The notes: a model not told the origin generated them from the letters alone. Positions 17,999 to 26,024 are shown, counted from the stretch's first letter. The stretch: DNA of 61,642 bases from Ruminococcus sp. (GCA_017458845.1 JAFSZY010000035.1:1-61642), one strand, 5' to 3'. Numbers and translations are program-made.

Positions 17999-19792
17999 TT
18001 ACGCCACAGTGCTTGTGAGTCCGCTGTAGCTGGTTACGCAGCCTGTGTAGTCGCCGTTGTAGTTAGCGTAATAAACTCTGCCAGACTTTGTCTGAACAAA
18101 GAAGCGTACTGCAAAGCCCTGAGACTCGTCCACATCATTGATTGTCATCGTGACGTATTTATATTTTGTTGAGGAATCGTCGCAAACACCGTAATCTCCA
18201 CAGAGGTTGTTGGATGTTCCTTTGCAGCTGACGAATACTGTATTCGCGGTGCCTTTTGTCACATTTTTTATATTATTTTCTGTCGCCGCGGCTGTAGTGG
18301 TCGCCGAGCATTTTGCTACGACAAAGCCGTAGTCTGCTATATCGCCGCCAACCGTGTTGGCTTCTTTAACAATGCCTTCATTAAGAACAGCTACATATCT
18401 AATGTCCTTTGTGCTTGATGTTTTGCTCTGCACGCCGAGCAGCTCAATGTTGTTATATGTCGTTTTGTCTAAACCGAAACCGTTGCCGTCGGACTCGACT
18501 GTCTGGGTTGAGTCGAGCAGAGCTTCAGCGTAACCACTGCCATTATTCATATCAACAATCGGAACAAAACTAATATTATTTGTTGAAGCGTATGTATCGG
18601 CTGTTGAGGAATCATAGCCGTAGATTGTCGTGGTACTTGGAATTGCGTTTGCGCCTATACTCTCTACACTGTTTGGTATTGTTATATTATTAAGTGTCGA
18701 ACAACCGCTAAATGCTTCTTCTCCAAAACTGGTAATGTTATTGCCGATTGATATACTCGAAAGGCTTAAACAATCATAAAATATGCAATTTCCTATACTT
18801 GTAACACTGTCAGGAATTATAAAATTATTTAAACTTGTACACCCTCGAAACGTCCAGTTACCCATGCTCGTAACGCTGTTTGGAATAATTATTTGCGTAA
18901 GGTTAGTGCAATTTTGAAATGCACTACTCCCGATAATTGTTACACTGTCAGGAACTGTTGCACTCGTAAGACTTGTGTTATTTAAAAAAGATGCCCATCC
19001 TAAAATTGTAACAGGATAGCCGTCAAGTGTAGACGGAATCTCTACCGCACCGCCAGAACCAGAATAACCTGTTATTGTAGCGTTGCCGTTGGAAACAGAA
19101 TATGAGTAAATGCTTGTGTTTGGGTCGGAAATTAACGTGAAGGGTATGCTGTTTGTTGAAGCGTAAGTTTGCGCGTAGGAACCTGAATATCCGCGGATTG
19201 TAACGGGACAGTAATAAAACACATTTGTTCCTATAGTCGAAACACTTCTGGGTATTGTTATGCTTGTTAAACTTTGGCAATTCTCAAATGCTTGATTCCC
19301 TATACTTGTAATGCTGTTGGGAATTGTTACACTAACAAGACTGGTACAATTTGAAAAAACATTATCACCAATACTTGTAAGATTATTCGAAATAGTAGCA
19401 CTGGTAAGATTTACGCATTTATAAAACATCTCAATCCCTAATCTGCGTACACTATCCGGAATTACTATACTTCTAAGGTTTGTGCAATTCCAAAACACCG
19501 CATACCCTAAGCTTGTAACGCTATCGGGTATTGATATGTTTGTTATTGTTGAACATCTTGCAAAGGCTGCGTTTCCTAATTCTGTAACAGGATAACCATC
19601 AAGCGTATCAGGGATAACAACATTTGTTGCAGTACCGTTATATTTTGTAATAGTAGCTTTATCATTACTGTCAACCGTATATTCATAATCGCCATCCGTT
19701 AACGCTCCCGCAGTAATCGGCGCAACTGCGACTACCGACAGCATAAGCAGCAATGTCAGCAACATGCTGATAGGTTTTTTGATTACTCTCAT
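17999..19792 (-). CDS. Secreted LRR_5 (BspA-like) protein with shared C-terminal domain
   Basis: 597 residues. Signal peptide MRVIKKPISMLLTLLLMLSV..TAGA. LRR_5 repeats occupy about residues 30-410 in two blocks, each closed by an IYGYDSSTADTYAS or IRGYSGSYAQTYAS type segment. The last ~160 residues are the shared domain, almost identical to that of the 781-residue protein downstream. No wall-sorting motif. It is the first gene of the cargo transcript, preceded by a long leader with its own terminator. Surface binding is inferred from the family. Confidence 0.9.
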   Translation of the reverse strand: MRVIKKPISMLLTLLLMLSVVAVAPITAGALTDGDYEYTVDSNDKATITKYNGTATNVVIPDTLDGYPVTELGNAAFARCSTITNISIPDSVTSLGYAVFWNCTNLRSIVIPDSVRRLGIEMFYKCVNLTSATISNNLTSIGDNVFSNCTSLVSVTIPNSITSIGNQAFENCQSLTSITIPRSVSTIGTNVFYYCPVTIRGYSGSYAQTYASTNSIPFTLISDPNTSIYSYSVSNGNATITGYSGSGGAVEIPSTLDGYPVTILGWASFLNNTSLTSATVPDSVTIIGSSAFQNCTNLTQIIIPNSVTSMGNWTFRGCTSLNNFIIPDSVTSIGNCIFYDCLSLSSISIGNNITSFGEEAFSGCSTLNNITIPNSVESIGANAIPSTTTIYGYDSSTADTYASTNNISFVPIVDMNNGSGYAEALLDSTQTVESDGNGFGLDKTTYNNIELLGVQSKTSSTKDIRYVAVLNEGIVKEANTVGGDIADYGFVVAKCSATTTAAATENNIKNVTKGTANTVFVSCKGTSNNLCGDYGVCDDSSTKYKYVTMTINDVDESQGFAVRFFVQTKSGRVYYANYNGDYTGCVTSYSGLTSTVA

Positions 19793-19846
19793 TAGAAATC
19801 CTCCTTGTTATACCCTTTTGGATTTGCAACACTTTAATCTTGCATT

Positions 19847-19875
19847 AAAAAAAGCGCACAACCGAAGTCGTACGC
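19847..19875 (-). terminator. Terminator/attenuator in the leader of the LRR cluster
   Basis: GCGTACGAC, loop TTCG, GTTGTGCGC, then TTTTTTT on the minus strand, 55-60 bases before the LRR start codon at 19792. The nearest upstream gene already has its own terminator, so this one probably acts on the LRR transcript itself. Confidence 0.7.
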
Positions 19876-20171
19876 TATAAAACACACGCTCGATTGTCGC
19901 CAAACAAATACAAATCAGTACAGTCTATCCTATAATAATACTATAAACAGAGTGTTCCAATAAGGAAAGCGGTGTTTTTTCATAATAGAAAGAACACTTC
20001 TGTTTCAAGGTACAAATTATAGTAATAGCTATACTACCACTGTACAATATTAATTTGTATTTGTTGGCATTTTAATCATATCATAAATATTCAAAAAAAT
20101 CTACACAAATTTCAACAAGCTTTTTTGTATAAGATTTACAAAAAGATTGGAACATCTTATTTGTAACGATT
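19876..20171 (-). promoter_or_regulatory. Long leader/promoter region of the LRR cluster
   Basis: About 300 non-coding AT-rich bases. An imperfect inverted repeat (AAACAGAGTGTTC at 19945-19957 with GAACACTTCTGTTT at 19992-20005) lies where a promoter or operator is expected, and TATTAT-like boxes occur around 19930. I do not recognise a known riboswitch. Confidence 0.4.
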
Positions 20172-20206
20172 AAAGCCCTTCCCGCAGCAAACGAGAAGGG
20201 CTTTTT
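20172..20206. terminator. Bidirectional terminator
   Basis: AAAGCCCTT (20172-20180) pairs with AAGGGCTTT (20196-20204), extended by further pairs inside, with TTTTT on the plus side and TTT on the minus side. It separates the possible rep gene at 20221 from the LRR cluster. Confidence 0.8.
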
Positions 20207-20220
20207 GATGCATAGAACAA

Positions 20221-21177
20221 CTATACATCTGGCAAATCTTTTTGTTCAAATATAATTGAAAGAATCGAATTAAAAAAGATTTTTTTGCTTTTGAAATACT
20301 TTTTGGCTTCAAAAAGTTGATTCGAAGGAGGCAAGAATTCATTATATCCGAATACTTTTTGAGCACCAATTTTTATGCTTTTTATATCAAAATTTGTAAT
20401 AAAAGCGTTAAGCATATCAAAAGTGTAATCCTTTAAACTATCTAATCTATAATCCTTAAATTCAATTCCGCAAAATTCATAAAAATCCTTTAATGAAAAT
20501 GTGGTTTCAAATTCATAAAATTCATCGCTTTTAATTTGTTTTTGGGATGAATTGTTTATGGATAAAAAAAGTTGTCCTAAGGAATAAATAGCATTCCTTT
20601 CAATTCTTTGTGAAGTTAACATAGAAAACGGCAACATATATGTTTTACCGCTCGCCAAAATTAATCCATTAAAGAAATCGGAAAACTTATAATCAATATA
20701 CAATCCATCTTGATATAGATAATCAAAAACAGGAAGTTGATCATAGAATTCCTTTTCGCTAAACTTATAAACTGAAAAATTCAGGTTTTGAAGTTTCGCG
20801 ATTTGGCGTCTATAATCATTCCTATCTAAACAATACTTCTTATTAATTCTTTCAATTGATAACGAATTATTGCTGTATTGATTTTCTATCGCAAGAATAA
20901 CAAATAAAGAGATGTCAAGATTTGATATGTTTGGTTTACTCGAACCTTCAATAATATTCTTGACAAAACAAATCTGCTTTTGGGTTTTTAGCAAGTTACT
21001 CGCCTTAGTTTTTCCAAAATTGTTTACTATGTTTTTAACTTCATTATATAATTCAGTTTCTTTTGAAATTGGTGAAGCTAAAGACGAAAGCAACTGAAAA
21101 AACGGTGCGACAGAGTATTGCTTTTCTTTTTTATCGTTGTAAGTGCTAACAGTAATTTCAAAAAAATTACTATGCAC
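20221..21177 (-). CDS. Possible Rep_3-like winged-helix replication initiator
   Basis: 318 residues with a GTG start at 21177. No sure domain can be named. The order of a first helical half, then YMLPFSMLTSQ..IERNAIYSLGQLFL and TTFSLKDFYEFCGI..YRLDSLKDYTF resembles the second winged helix of plasmid Rep_3 initiators (LY-x-LL, then F-x-L-x-x-x-LGI-x-Y). The gene is much more AT-rich than its neighbours, a sign of transfer. It is divergent from the mobility genes and preceded by a 35-codon leader frame with a far better ribosome binding site. It could also be an unrelated element protein. Confidence 0.6.
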   Translation of the reverse strand: MHSNFFEITVSTYNDKKEKQYSVAPFFQLLSSLASPISKETELYNEVKNIVNNFGKTKASNLLKTQKQICFVKNIIEGSSKPNISNLDISLFVILAIENQYSNNSLSIERINKKYCLDRNDYRRQIAKLQNLNFSVYKFSEKEFYDQLPVFDYLYQDGLYIDYKFSDFFNGLILASGKTYMLPFSMLTSQRIERNAIYSLGQLFLSINNSSQKQIKSDEFYEFETTFSLKDFYEFCGIEFKDYRLDSLKDYTFDMLNAFITNFDIKSIKIGAQKVFGYNEFLPPSNQLFEAKKYFKSKKIFFNSILSIIFEQKDLPDV

Positions 21178-21186
21178 TTAAGTCAG

Positions 21187-21294
21187 CTACCTACTTCTGA
21201 AATTATACTTAACAGAAGTGTGGCGGTCGATAGTAATTGAATTTTTCAAGTTGAATACAAAAAAAGAATAAAGTATAACAAATGATCCATTCAT
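21187..21294 (-). CDS. Putative 35-residue leader peptide upstream of the possible rep gene
   Basis: MNGSFVILYSFFVFNLKNS followed by ITIDRHTS and a basic end. AAAGGAGGTG lies at ideal spacing from the ATG at 21294, the best Shine-Dalgarno in this region, while the following GTG gene has only a weak one nine bases after this stop. A coupling leader, as found upstream of some plasmid rep genes, is an inference. An inverted repeat (AAATATCTA 21315-21323, TAGATATTT 21338-21346) lies just upstream. Confidence 0.45.
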   Translation of the reverse strand: MNGSFVILYSFFVFNLKNSITIDRHTSVKYNFRSR

Positions 21295-21761
21295 ATTGAC
21301 CACCTCCTTTCTAGAAATATCTACAATCGGTTAAGTATAGATATTTTAGATAAGGATAACTGCTTTTTAAATTGTTATTTTTCTGCTTATAAAAAGCATC
21401 TGATGACACCTAAATGTGCCATTAATAATAAGCTTTTGTATAGCGATACATCATTAAACATACCGCTTTTTTAGTATTGTATATTTAAATTTTTTCTTAC
21501 CTCCAATATTATTTTATCACAGTAAATAATTAAAATCAAGCACATATGTTTCTTTTTTGAGCAAAAATATATTTTGTACATTCTAATGCATTGTTTGCAT
21601 TTTTAATGTATGTTTCAAGGTAAAAAACGGCTTAAATACTGAGTTTTTAGTATGATGACTTGTCGCAAATTCCAAACGCAAAGAAATGTACAAAAGGCTA
21701 AAATATAATTGAAAGGAATCCGGATGAACTTTCAAATAAAATTTTGAAGGAGGCTTCAACT
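21295..21761. other. AT-rich divergent control region of the mobile element
   Basis: 467 bases between the divergent leader/rep frame and the mobility operon. Visible are the inverted repeat at 21315-21346, ATGCA-TTGTT-TGCAT near 21586-21600, and TATAAT at 21704-21709 without a good -35 box. No gene is supported. Confidence 0.5.
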
Positions 21762-22082
21762 ATGTTGAACCTGAGTGAATTAATAATCGACCCGCGAAGC
21801 GTGGGCAAAAAGCTATTCCTTGTAGGAATTAAGCCAGTATACGAGTATCGAGATGGGCACCGAGTGTCAGATGAAGTTATGGGTTTCAAGTACGAAATCG
21901 CATTGCCCGAGCATCAAATGGAAAAGATATCGGTGCGTATAGACGGCGAGTGTCTGATGGCGGAGCCTGAGTCATTCGAGCCCATTGTGCTTGAAGGGCT
22001 GCAACTATCATTGTACTGGACGCCCAATGGTCATCAGATCAAGGCAACAGCTAAGGGCATTCGTGCTGTGTCGAATAAGTGA
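21762..22082 (+). CDS. Conserved small mobile-element protein, function unknown
   Basis: 106 residues from the ATG at 21762, set by GAAGGAGG eight bases upstream; an in-frame TTG at 21744 lies before that site. The sequence (MLNLSELIIDPRSVGKKLF, later KYEIALPEHQMEKISVRI) resembles the small first-gene proteins of Tn916-like and related elements (DUF961/YdcP-type), but the match is by eye only. It is the first gene of the operon leading to Rep, the coupling ATPase, Xis and Int, and sits directly before the hairpin origin. Confidence 0.7.
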   Translation: MLNLSELIIDPRSVGKKLFLVGIKPVYEYRDGHRVSDEVMGFKYEIALPEHQMEKISVRIDGECLMAEPESFEPIVLEGLQLSLYWTPNGHQIKATAKGIRAVSNK

Positions 22083-22144
22083 TTGCTCGATTGTACTGCT
22101 GAGGTTGGCGTGCAGCCCCTATCGGGCTGCCGACTGCCTCGGCA

Positions 22145-22173
22145 GCGCCTAAGCACAGTATTACCTTAGGCGC
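22145..22173 (+). other. CRESS-type hairpin origin of rolling-circle replication
   Basis: A perfect 9-bp stem, GCGCCTAAG (22145-22153) with CTTAGGCGC (22165-22173), presents the 11-base loop CACAGTATTAC. The loop holds CAGTATTAC, one base from the circovirus nonanucleotide TAGTATTAC and two from geminivirus TAATATTAC, where Rep nicks before the final AC. It lies 56 bases before the Rep start. Other small hairpins (GCAGCCC/GGGCTGC, CTGCC/GGCAG) sit just upstream. Confidence 0.75.
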
Positions 22174-22228
22174 ATTTTTCGCAAAAATCACACTTATTTT
22201 TCCACTACAATAACGAGGAGGTATCAGT

Positions 22229-23194
22229 ATGAAAGATACACAAATAAAGGCTGCTCAGATAACTATCAACAACCCAGATGAGCACGGCTATACAGAAGAC
22301 AGAATCACTGAAACACTTGCTCAGAGCAGGATAATATACGCTTGCTTTTGCCGTGAGATAGGTGAAAATGGGACGGAACATATACATATATATGTTGTGT
22401 TCCGCTCAGCACGACGGTTTTCGACGCTTCAGAAGCGTTTTCCAAAAGCACATATCGAAAAAGCGCTTGGAAGTCCTTCCGACAACCGTGACTACATACT
22501 AAAGGAAGGCAAATGGGCTGATACCGCCAAAGCGGAGACAAGCATTGAAGGTTCTTACAGGGAGTTTGGAGAACTCCCTGAAGATAGCTTTCTTTCCAGA
22601 ATGAGTGACATGGAGGAGATAATCGAAGAACTTAAGGCAGGTTCTTCCACTGCCGACATTATTGATGCTCATCCCAAGCAACTTATGAAGGCAAACAACA
22701 TTGATACAGCTAGGCAAGCATTTCTTGCACAAAAGTATAAAAGCAAATATCGTAATGTTATTGTTACCTATATTTTTGCACCAATGGGTGTAGACAAAAC
22801 ACGAAGGATATATGAGGAGTTCCCTGCGAAAGATATATGCCGAATTACAAATTATGATAGACGAAATATGAAGTTCGACTCATATCACGGAGAAGATGTG
22901 CTTGTTTTCGAGGAGTTTGAGGGGCAACTTCCTGTCACGGAAATGCTCTGCTATCTTGATGGTTATCCTATGATGCTGCCAGCTAGATATAATGACAGGG
23001 TTGCTTGCTATACGAAGGTATTTATAACATCTCGACTAGAGCATTATATGCAATATAATGATACTTTAAAAATATCAAAGAGAAATTATGATGCTTTCCA
23101 AGAACGTATAGATACTATTGAGATAATTAATTATGACGGCAGTATTCAGCGATACAACCTTAACAAAGGAGAGTGCCCTCAATATGATCACTGA
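22229..23194 (+). CDS. CRESS-type Rep: HUH endonuclease plus SF3-like helicase
   Basis: 321 residues. The nuclease part has motif I ITINNP (11-16), the HUH-type motif II HIHIY (51-55) and motif III NRDYILK with the likely nicking Tyr89. The C-terminal part has a degenerate Walker A, APMGVDKT (184-191), where the usual GxGKT has Asp for Gly; Walker B VLVFEEFEG (224-232); and motif C ITSR (266-269). This is the architecture of geminivirus/circovirus-like Reps and bacterial pCRESS plasmids. GAGGAGG precedes the ATG. It should nick the hairpin origin just upstream to start rolling-circle replication of the excised circle. The coupling ATPase gene overlaps its end. Confidence 0.88.
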   Translation: MKDTQIKAAQITINNPDEHGYTEDRITETLAQSRIIYACFCREIGENGTEHIHIYVVFRSARRFSTLQKRFPKAHIEKALGSPSDNRDYILKEGKWADTAKAETSIEGSYREFGELPEDSFLSRMSDMEEIIEELKAGSSTADIIDAHPKQLMKANNIDTARQAFLAQKYKSKYRNVIVTYIFAPMGVDKTRRIYEEFPAKDICRITNYDRRNMKFDSYHGEDVLVFEEFEGQLPVTEMLCYLDGYPMMLPARYNDRVACYTKVFITSRLEHYMQYNDTLKISKRNYDAFQERIDTIEIINYDGSIQRYNLNKGECPQYDH

Positions 23195-24464
23195 GCAAAA
23201 ACAAAATATGATTGACTCTTGGCGTTATCGCGCCCAATTATACTATCTTTTTAATGGAATAAAAAATATAGCAAAGGATAAACGATTACTAATTGTTTCA
23301 TTCATATATATTGCTGTTTGTCTTTCAATTAGGTGCTTTATCAGCCTTGATAATTCACCTAATGGGTTTGGTAAAAAATGGTTGTTCACATTAATAACGG
23401 TAGGTGTTCTAATTGGCTTTACATATTATAAAGGCAAGCCAATGGGCGCAGGAAAGATGATGCGCTGTTTTATTCGCATCGGGTTTGTTTCTCATGTAGG
23501 TGAAACGCCTCTATTAATGGATAAAAAAATTGAAAACGGTACATATTATCTTACGTTCAGAAATGTGAGCAGTATACCTTTATCACAGTGGCAAGATAAA
23601 CGAGAGTTTATTGAATCAGGCTTAAATCTTAATATCACTGATATTAAGGAACACGGGAAGAAATACATTGTGATTACTGCCGCATCTGGCGAGAATATTC
23701 TACCTGACTTTATCGAATGGGATGACTCATATTTACCTTACAAAAACTTTGAATTAGCATTGGGCGAAACCTATACAGGCGAAGTAAAGGTAAATCTCGC
23801 GGTAACACCACATGCTTTGCTTGCAGGAAGCACCGGTTCAGGTAAGACGATTCTTTTAAAACTTTTACTTATGCAATCGTTGAAAAAGGGAGCGAAAGTT
23901 TATATTGCCGATTTTAAAGGCGGAGTGGATTTTCCAAGAGTATGGCACAACCACGATAAATGCATCTTTATCACCGATAAAAATGATTTGAAAAATAAAC
24001 TGGACGAAATTGTTATCGAACTTCACCGCAGAAAAGCACTTCTTTCGAACTCGGACTGTAAGGATATTGATGAATACAATCATAAATTACGAAAAAATCT
24101 ACACCGTATTATTTTTGCCTGTGACGAGTTAGCCGAGGTAACTGAGAAATCCGGTTTAGACAAAAAACAGAAAGAGTTAGTTTCTGTGATTGAAGCATCT
24201 CTTTCAACCATACTACGCCTCGGGAGAGCTATGGGAATTCACGCTTTCTTATCTACTCAAAGGCCATCCAGAGACGTGATACCCGGTGTCGTGGTCAATA
24301 ACTCCGATGTCAGAATCTGCGGAAGAGCAGACAATGTGCTTTCTGAGATCGTACTAGATAAGGTAGACGCCGCTGATTTGATAAGCAAGAATGCTCAAGG
24401 AAGATTCTTGACTAATGATGATGTATTGTTCCAAGCCTATTGGTTTGACGACAGCAAGCTCTAA
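23184..24464 (+). CDS. FtsK/SpoIIIE-family coupling ATPase (TcpA-like)
   Basis: 426 residues from the ATG at 23184 (AAAGGAGAG upstream), overlapping the rep gene by 11 bases. Two membrane segments (about 45-65 and 75-90) precede the motor domain: Walker A GSTGSGKT (215-222), Walker B IIFACDELAEV and the STQRPS motif typical of FtsK-like transfer ATPases. In small integrative elements such proteins bring DNA to, or act as, the transfer pump. Presence beside Rep supports mobilisation; no type IV secretion genes are seen, so a helper element would be needed. Confidence 0.9.
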   Translation: MITEQKQNMIDSWRYRAQLYYLFNGIKNIAKDKRLLIVSFIYIAVCLSIRCFISLDNSPNGFGKKWLFTLITVGVLIGFTYYKGKPMGAGKMMRCFIRIGFVSHVGETPLLMDKKIENGTYYLTFRNVSSIPLSQWQDKREFIESGLNLNITDIKEHGKKYIVITAASGENILPDFIEWDDSYLPYKNFELALGETYTGEVKVNLAVTPHALLAGSTGSGKTILLKLLLMQSLKKGAKVYIADFKGGVDFPRVWHNHDKCIFITDKNDLKNKLDEIVIELHRRKALLSNSDCKDIDEYNHKLRKNLHRIIFACDELAEVTEKSGLDKKQKELVSVIEASLSTILRLGRAMGIHAFLSTQRPSRDVIPGVVVNNSDVRICGRADNVLSEIVLDKVDAADLISKNAQGRFLTNDDVLFQAYWFDDSKL

Positions 24465-24475
24465 CGGAGGTAATT

Positions 24476-24646
24476 ATGGATATTAAATTCTTAAGCACCA
24501 AAGAAGTGGCAAAGGCTCTCGGCTGTTCCTTGCCGACGGCAAGACAACTTATGTTACGATACGATTTTCCGCTTATAAGAGTAGGGCGCGCTATGAAAGT
24601 AGAAGAACACGCCTTCCTGGTATGGTCGAGCAAACGCAGAGCATAA
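24476..24646 (+). CDS. Excisionase-like helix-turn-helix protein
   Basis: 56 residues: MDIKFLSTKEVAKALGCSLP, then TARQLMLRYDFPLIRVGRAM and a basic end. The STKEVAKALGCS..LIRVGRAMKV pattern is the MerR/excisionase-type HTH_17 fold. CGGAGG precedes the ATG by five bases. Lying between the coupling ATPase and the integrase, it probably directs excision by bending the attachment sites. Confidence 0.88.
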   Translation: MDIKFLSTKEVAKALGCSLPTARQLMLRYDFPLIRVGRAMKVEEHAFLVWSSKRRA

Positions 24647-24733
24647 TTAACTATTGACTATGAAGCGGGTTTTCAGTACAATAAAAGTGGTTGAAAATCC
24701 GTTTCAGTGTCTTTAGAAAAGAAAGGACGGACA

Positions 24734-25906
24734 ATGAAAACTAAAGACACAAAACAAAGTAAATATAAACTTCCACATGGTGACGGTTCAATCTATTATA
24801 TTGAAAACCGCAACCGCTTTGCAGGTCAGGTTACTCTGTTGATTGACGGTGAGAAGATTCGTAAAACTGTTTACGGTAAAACAGAAAAAACTGTTAAGGA
24901 TAAAATCAGAGAATTACATATTCAAGCGCAAGCGGGTAATCTTCATAATCCGAAAAAGCCTAAACCTATGACAATTTACGACCTTGCCGACAAGATGATT
25001 GAAGAACAATTAATGTTAAACGAAATCAGGCAGAGCAGTTATGACCACAAGAGAGCCACCTTAAAAATGCTTTCCTCTATCTCAGATAAAGAGATAAAAG
25101 AGGTAACCGAAGAAGATGTTATTACTTTCTTTTCGGGGTGTTTGGATTATTCGCAATCCAGTATAAACAAGATGTATCAGCTTCTTGGCTCGGTGTTCAA
25201 CAAGGCTATTCGTACAGGTATAATAGAAATAAGTCCTATGTGTGATATGAGACGACCAAAATCAAAGCAAAAGCATATCCCTGTCAGGGCATTAACGATA
25301 AACGAGCAGATTAAGCTGTTAAATATACTCAAAACCGAGGATATTCAGTACAGTGAAATAATGCTTTTATCAATGTTTACAGGAATGAGAATTGGTGAAT
25401 GCTGCGCCCTTGAAGTTGAAGATATTGATTTTGTAGAAAACACTGTTAGTGTCAGTAAAACAGTTTCAAGAGGTGAATATGGTACATCAACTGTAAATGA
25501 AACCAAAACCGAAGCGGGTATGAGATTGCTTTATGTTAACGAGGATGTTGCCGAATTTCTTAGTGATTGTATAGGCGATAAAGAAAGCGGTTTATTATTC
25601 AAATCGAGTAATGACAAGCTAATCACCACTAATCAGGTAAACTATTCATATTCTAAAGCTGTTGAAGATTTTACAATCATTGACAACAGCGTTTACGGAA
25701 AAGTTGATTTACATTCCCTCCGACACACATACGCCACAAGGTGTATTGAATCAGGTATGCCCGCAAAGGTTTTACAGAATATTCTCGGACACACTGATAT
25801 TAATATCACGCTCAATACATACTGTTCCGTATTTGAAAAATACCGCAACGAACATCTTGCTGTAGCTGACGATTATATGAAAGCAAATAACCTCGCTATC
25901 GCATAA
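24734..25906 (+). CDS. int: Tyrosine recombinase/integrase of the element
   Basis: 390 residues from the ATG at 24734 (GAAAGGA upstream). An N-terminal arm-binding region (GDGSIYYIENRNRFAGQV), a SAM-like core-binding domain (about 70-160) and a catalytic domain with Arg219 in FTGMRIGE, HSLRH with Arg330, the GHTDI histidine and the nucleophile Tyr363 in NTYCSVF. All catalytic residues are present, so it is likely active. The proposed attR lies 69 bases past its stop. Arm-type repeats directly follow the stop. Confidence 0.95.
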   Translation: MKTKDTKQSKYKLPHGDGSIYYIENRNRFAGQVTLLIDGEKIRKTVYGKTEKTVKDKIRELHIQAQAGNLHNPKKPKPMTIYDLADKMIEEQLMLNEIRQSSYDHKRATLKMLSSISDKEIKEVTEEDVITFFSGCLDYSQSSINKMYQLLGSVFNKAIRTGIIEISPMCDMRRPKSKQKHIPVRALTINEQIKLLNILKTEDIQYSEIMLLSMFTGMRIGECCALEVEDIDFVENTVSVSKTVSRGEYGTSTVNETKTEAGMRLLYVNEDVAEFLSDCIGDKESGLLFKSSNDKLITTNQVNYSYSKAVEDFTIIDNSVYGKVDLHSLRHTYATRCIESGMPAKVLQNILGHTDINITLNTYCSVFEKYRNEHLAVADDYMKANNLAIA

Positions 25907-25915
25907 AATATTGAC

Positions 25916-25943
25916 GAAATACTGTCAAATTTGCTGTCACGCC
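25916..25943 (+). repeat. Integrase arm-type site, right end
   Basis: GAAATACTGTCAAATTTGCT followed by GTCACGCC. Two CTGTCA units with the same 11-base spacing and orientation as at 4912-4940. Confidence 0.5.
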
Positions 25944-25974
25944 TTGAAAAGCTACTGTTTAAGCCACTTTTCAA

Positions 25975-25988
25975 GGTCACCAGCACCA
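25975..25988 (+). repeat. Right attachment-site direct repeat
   Basis: GGTCACCAGCACCA, an exact copy of the tRNA-Leu 3' end including CCA, with no tRNA body upstream. It is followed immediately by a strong terminator, as expected if this was the original downstream flank of the tRNA gene. Confidence 0.7.
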
Positions 25989-26024
25989 AAAAATATGCTA
26001 CCCATTTCGGGTAGCATATTTTTT
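25988..26024 (+). terminator. Terminator at the right boundary (original tRNA-Leu terminator)
   Basis: A 16-bp stem (25988-26003 with 26009-26024) containing GCTACCC-ATTTC-GGGTAGC and ending in TTTTTT. It serves the integrase transcript now; before integration it would have ended the tRNA operon. Confidence 0.88.

Larger units (their letters stand above)
4765..25988. mobile_element. Putative tRNA-Leu-integrated mobilizable element with surface-protein cargo
   Basis: About 21.2 kb between the 14-bp direct repeats. The right side carries Rep, coupling ATPase, excisionase and tyrosine integrase in the compact order seen in integrative elements of Firmicutes; the left side carries four secreted-protein/peptide units. 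Both ends carry the arm-type repeat AAATACTGTCAA-TTT-CTGTCA in the same orientation (4912-4940 and 25916-25943), which ties them to one integrase. No relaxase of the MobP/MobV type is seen; the HUH Rep may serve that role. It is possible that the mobile core is smaller and the LRR cluster lies between two events. Confidence 0.62.
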
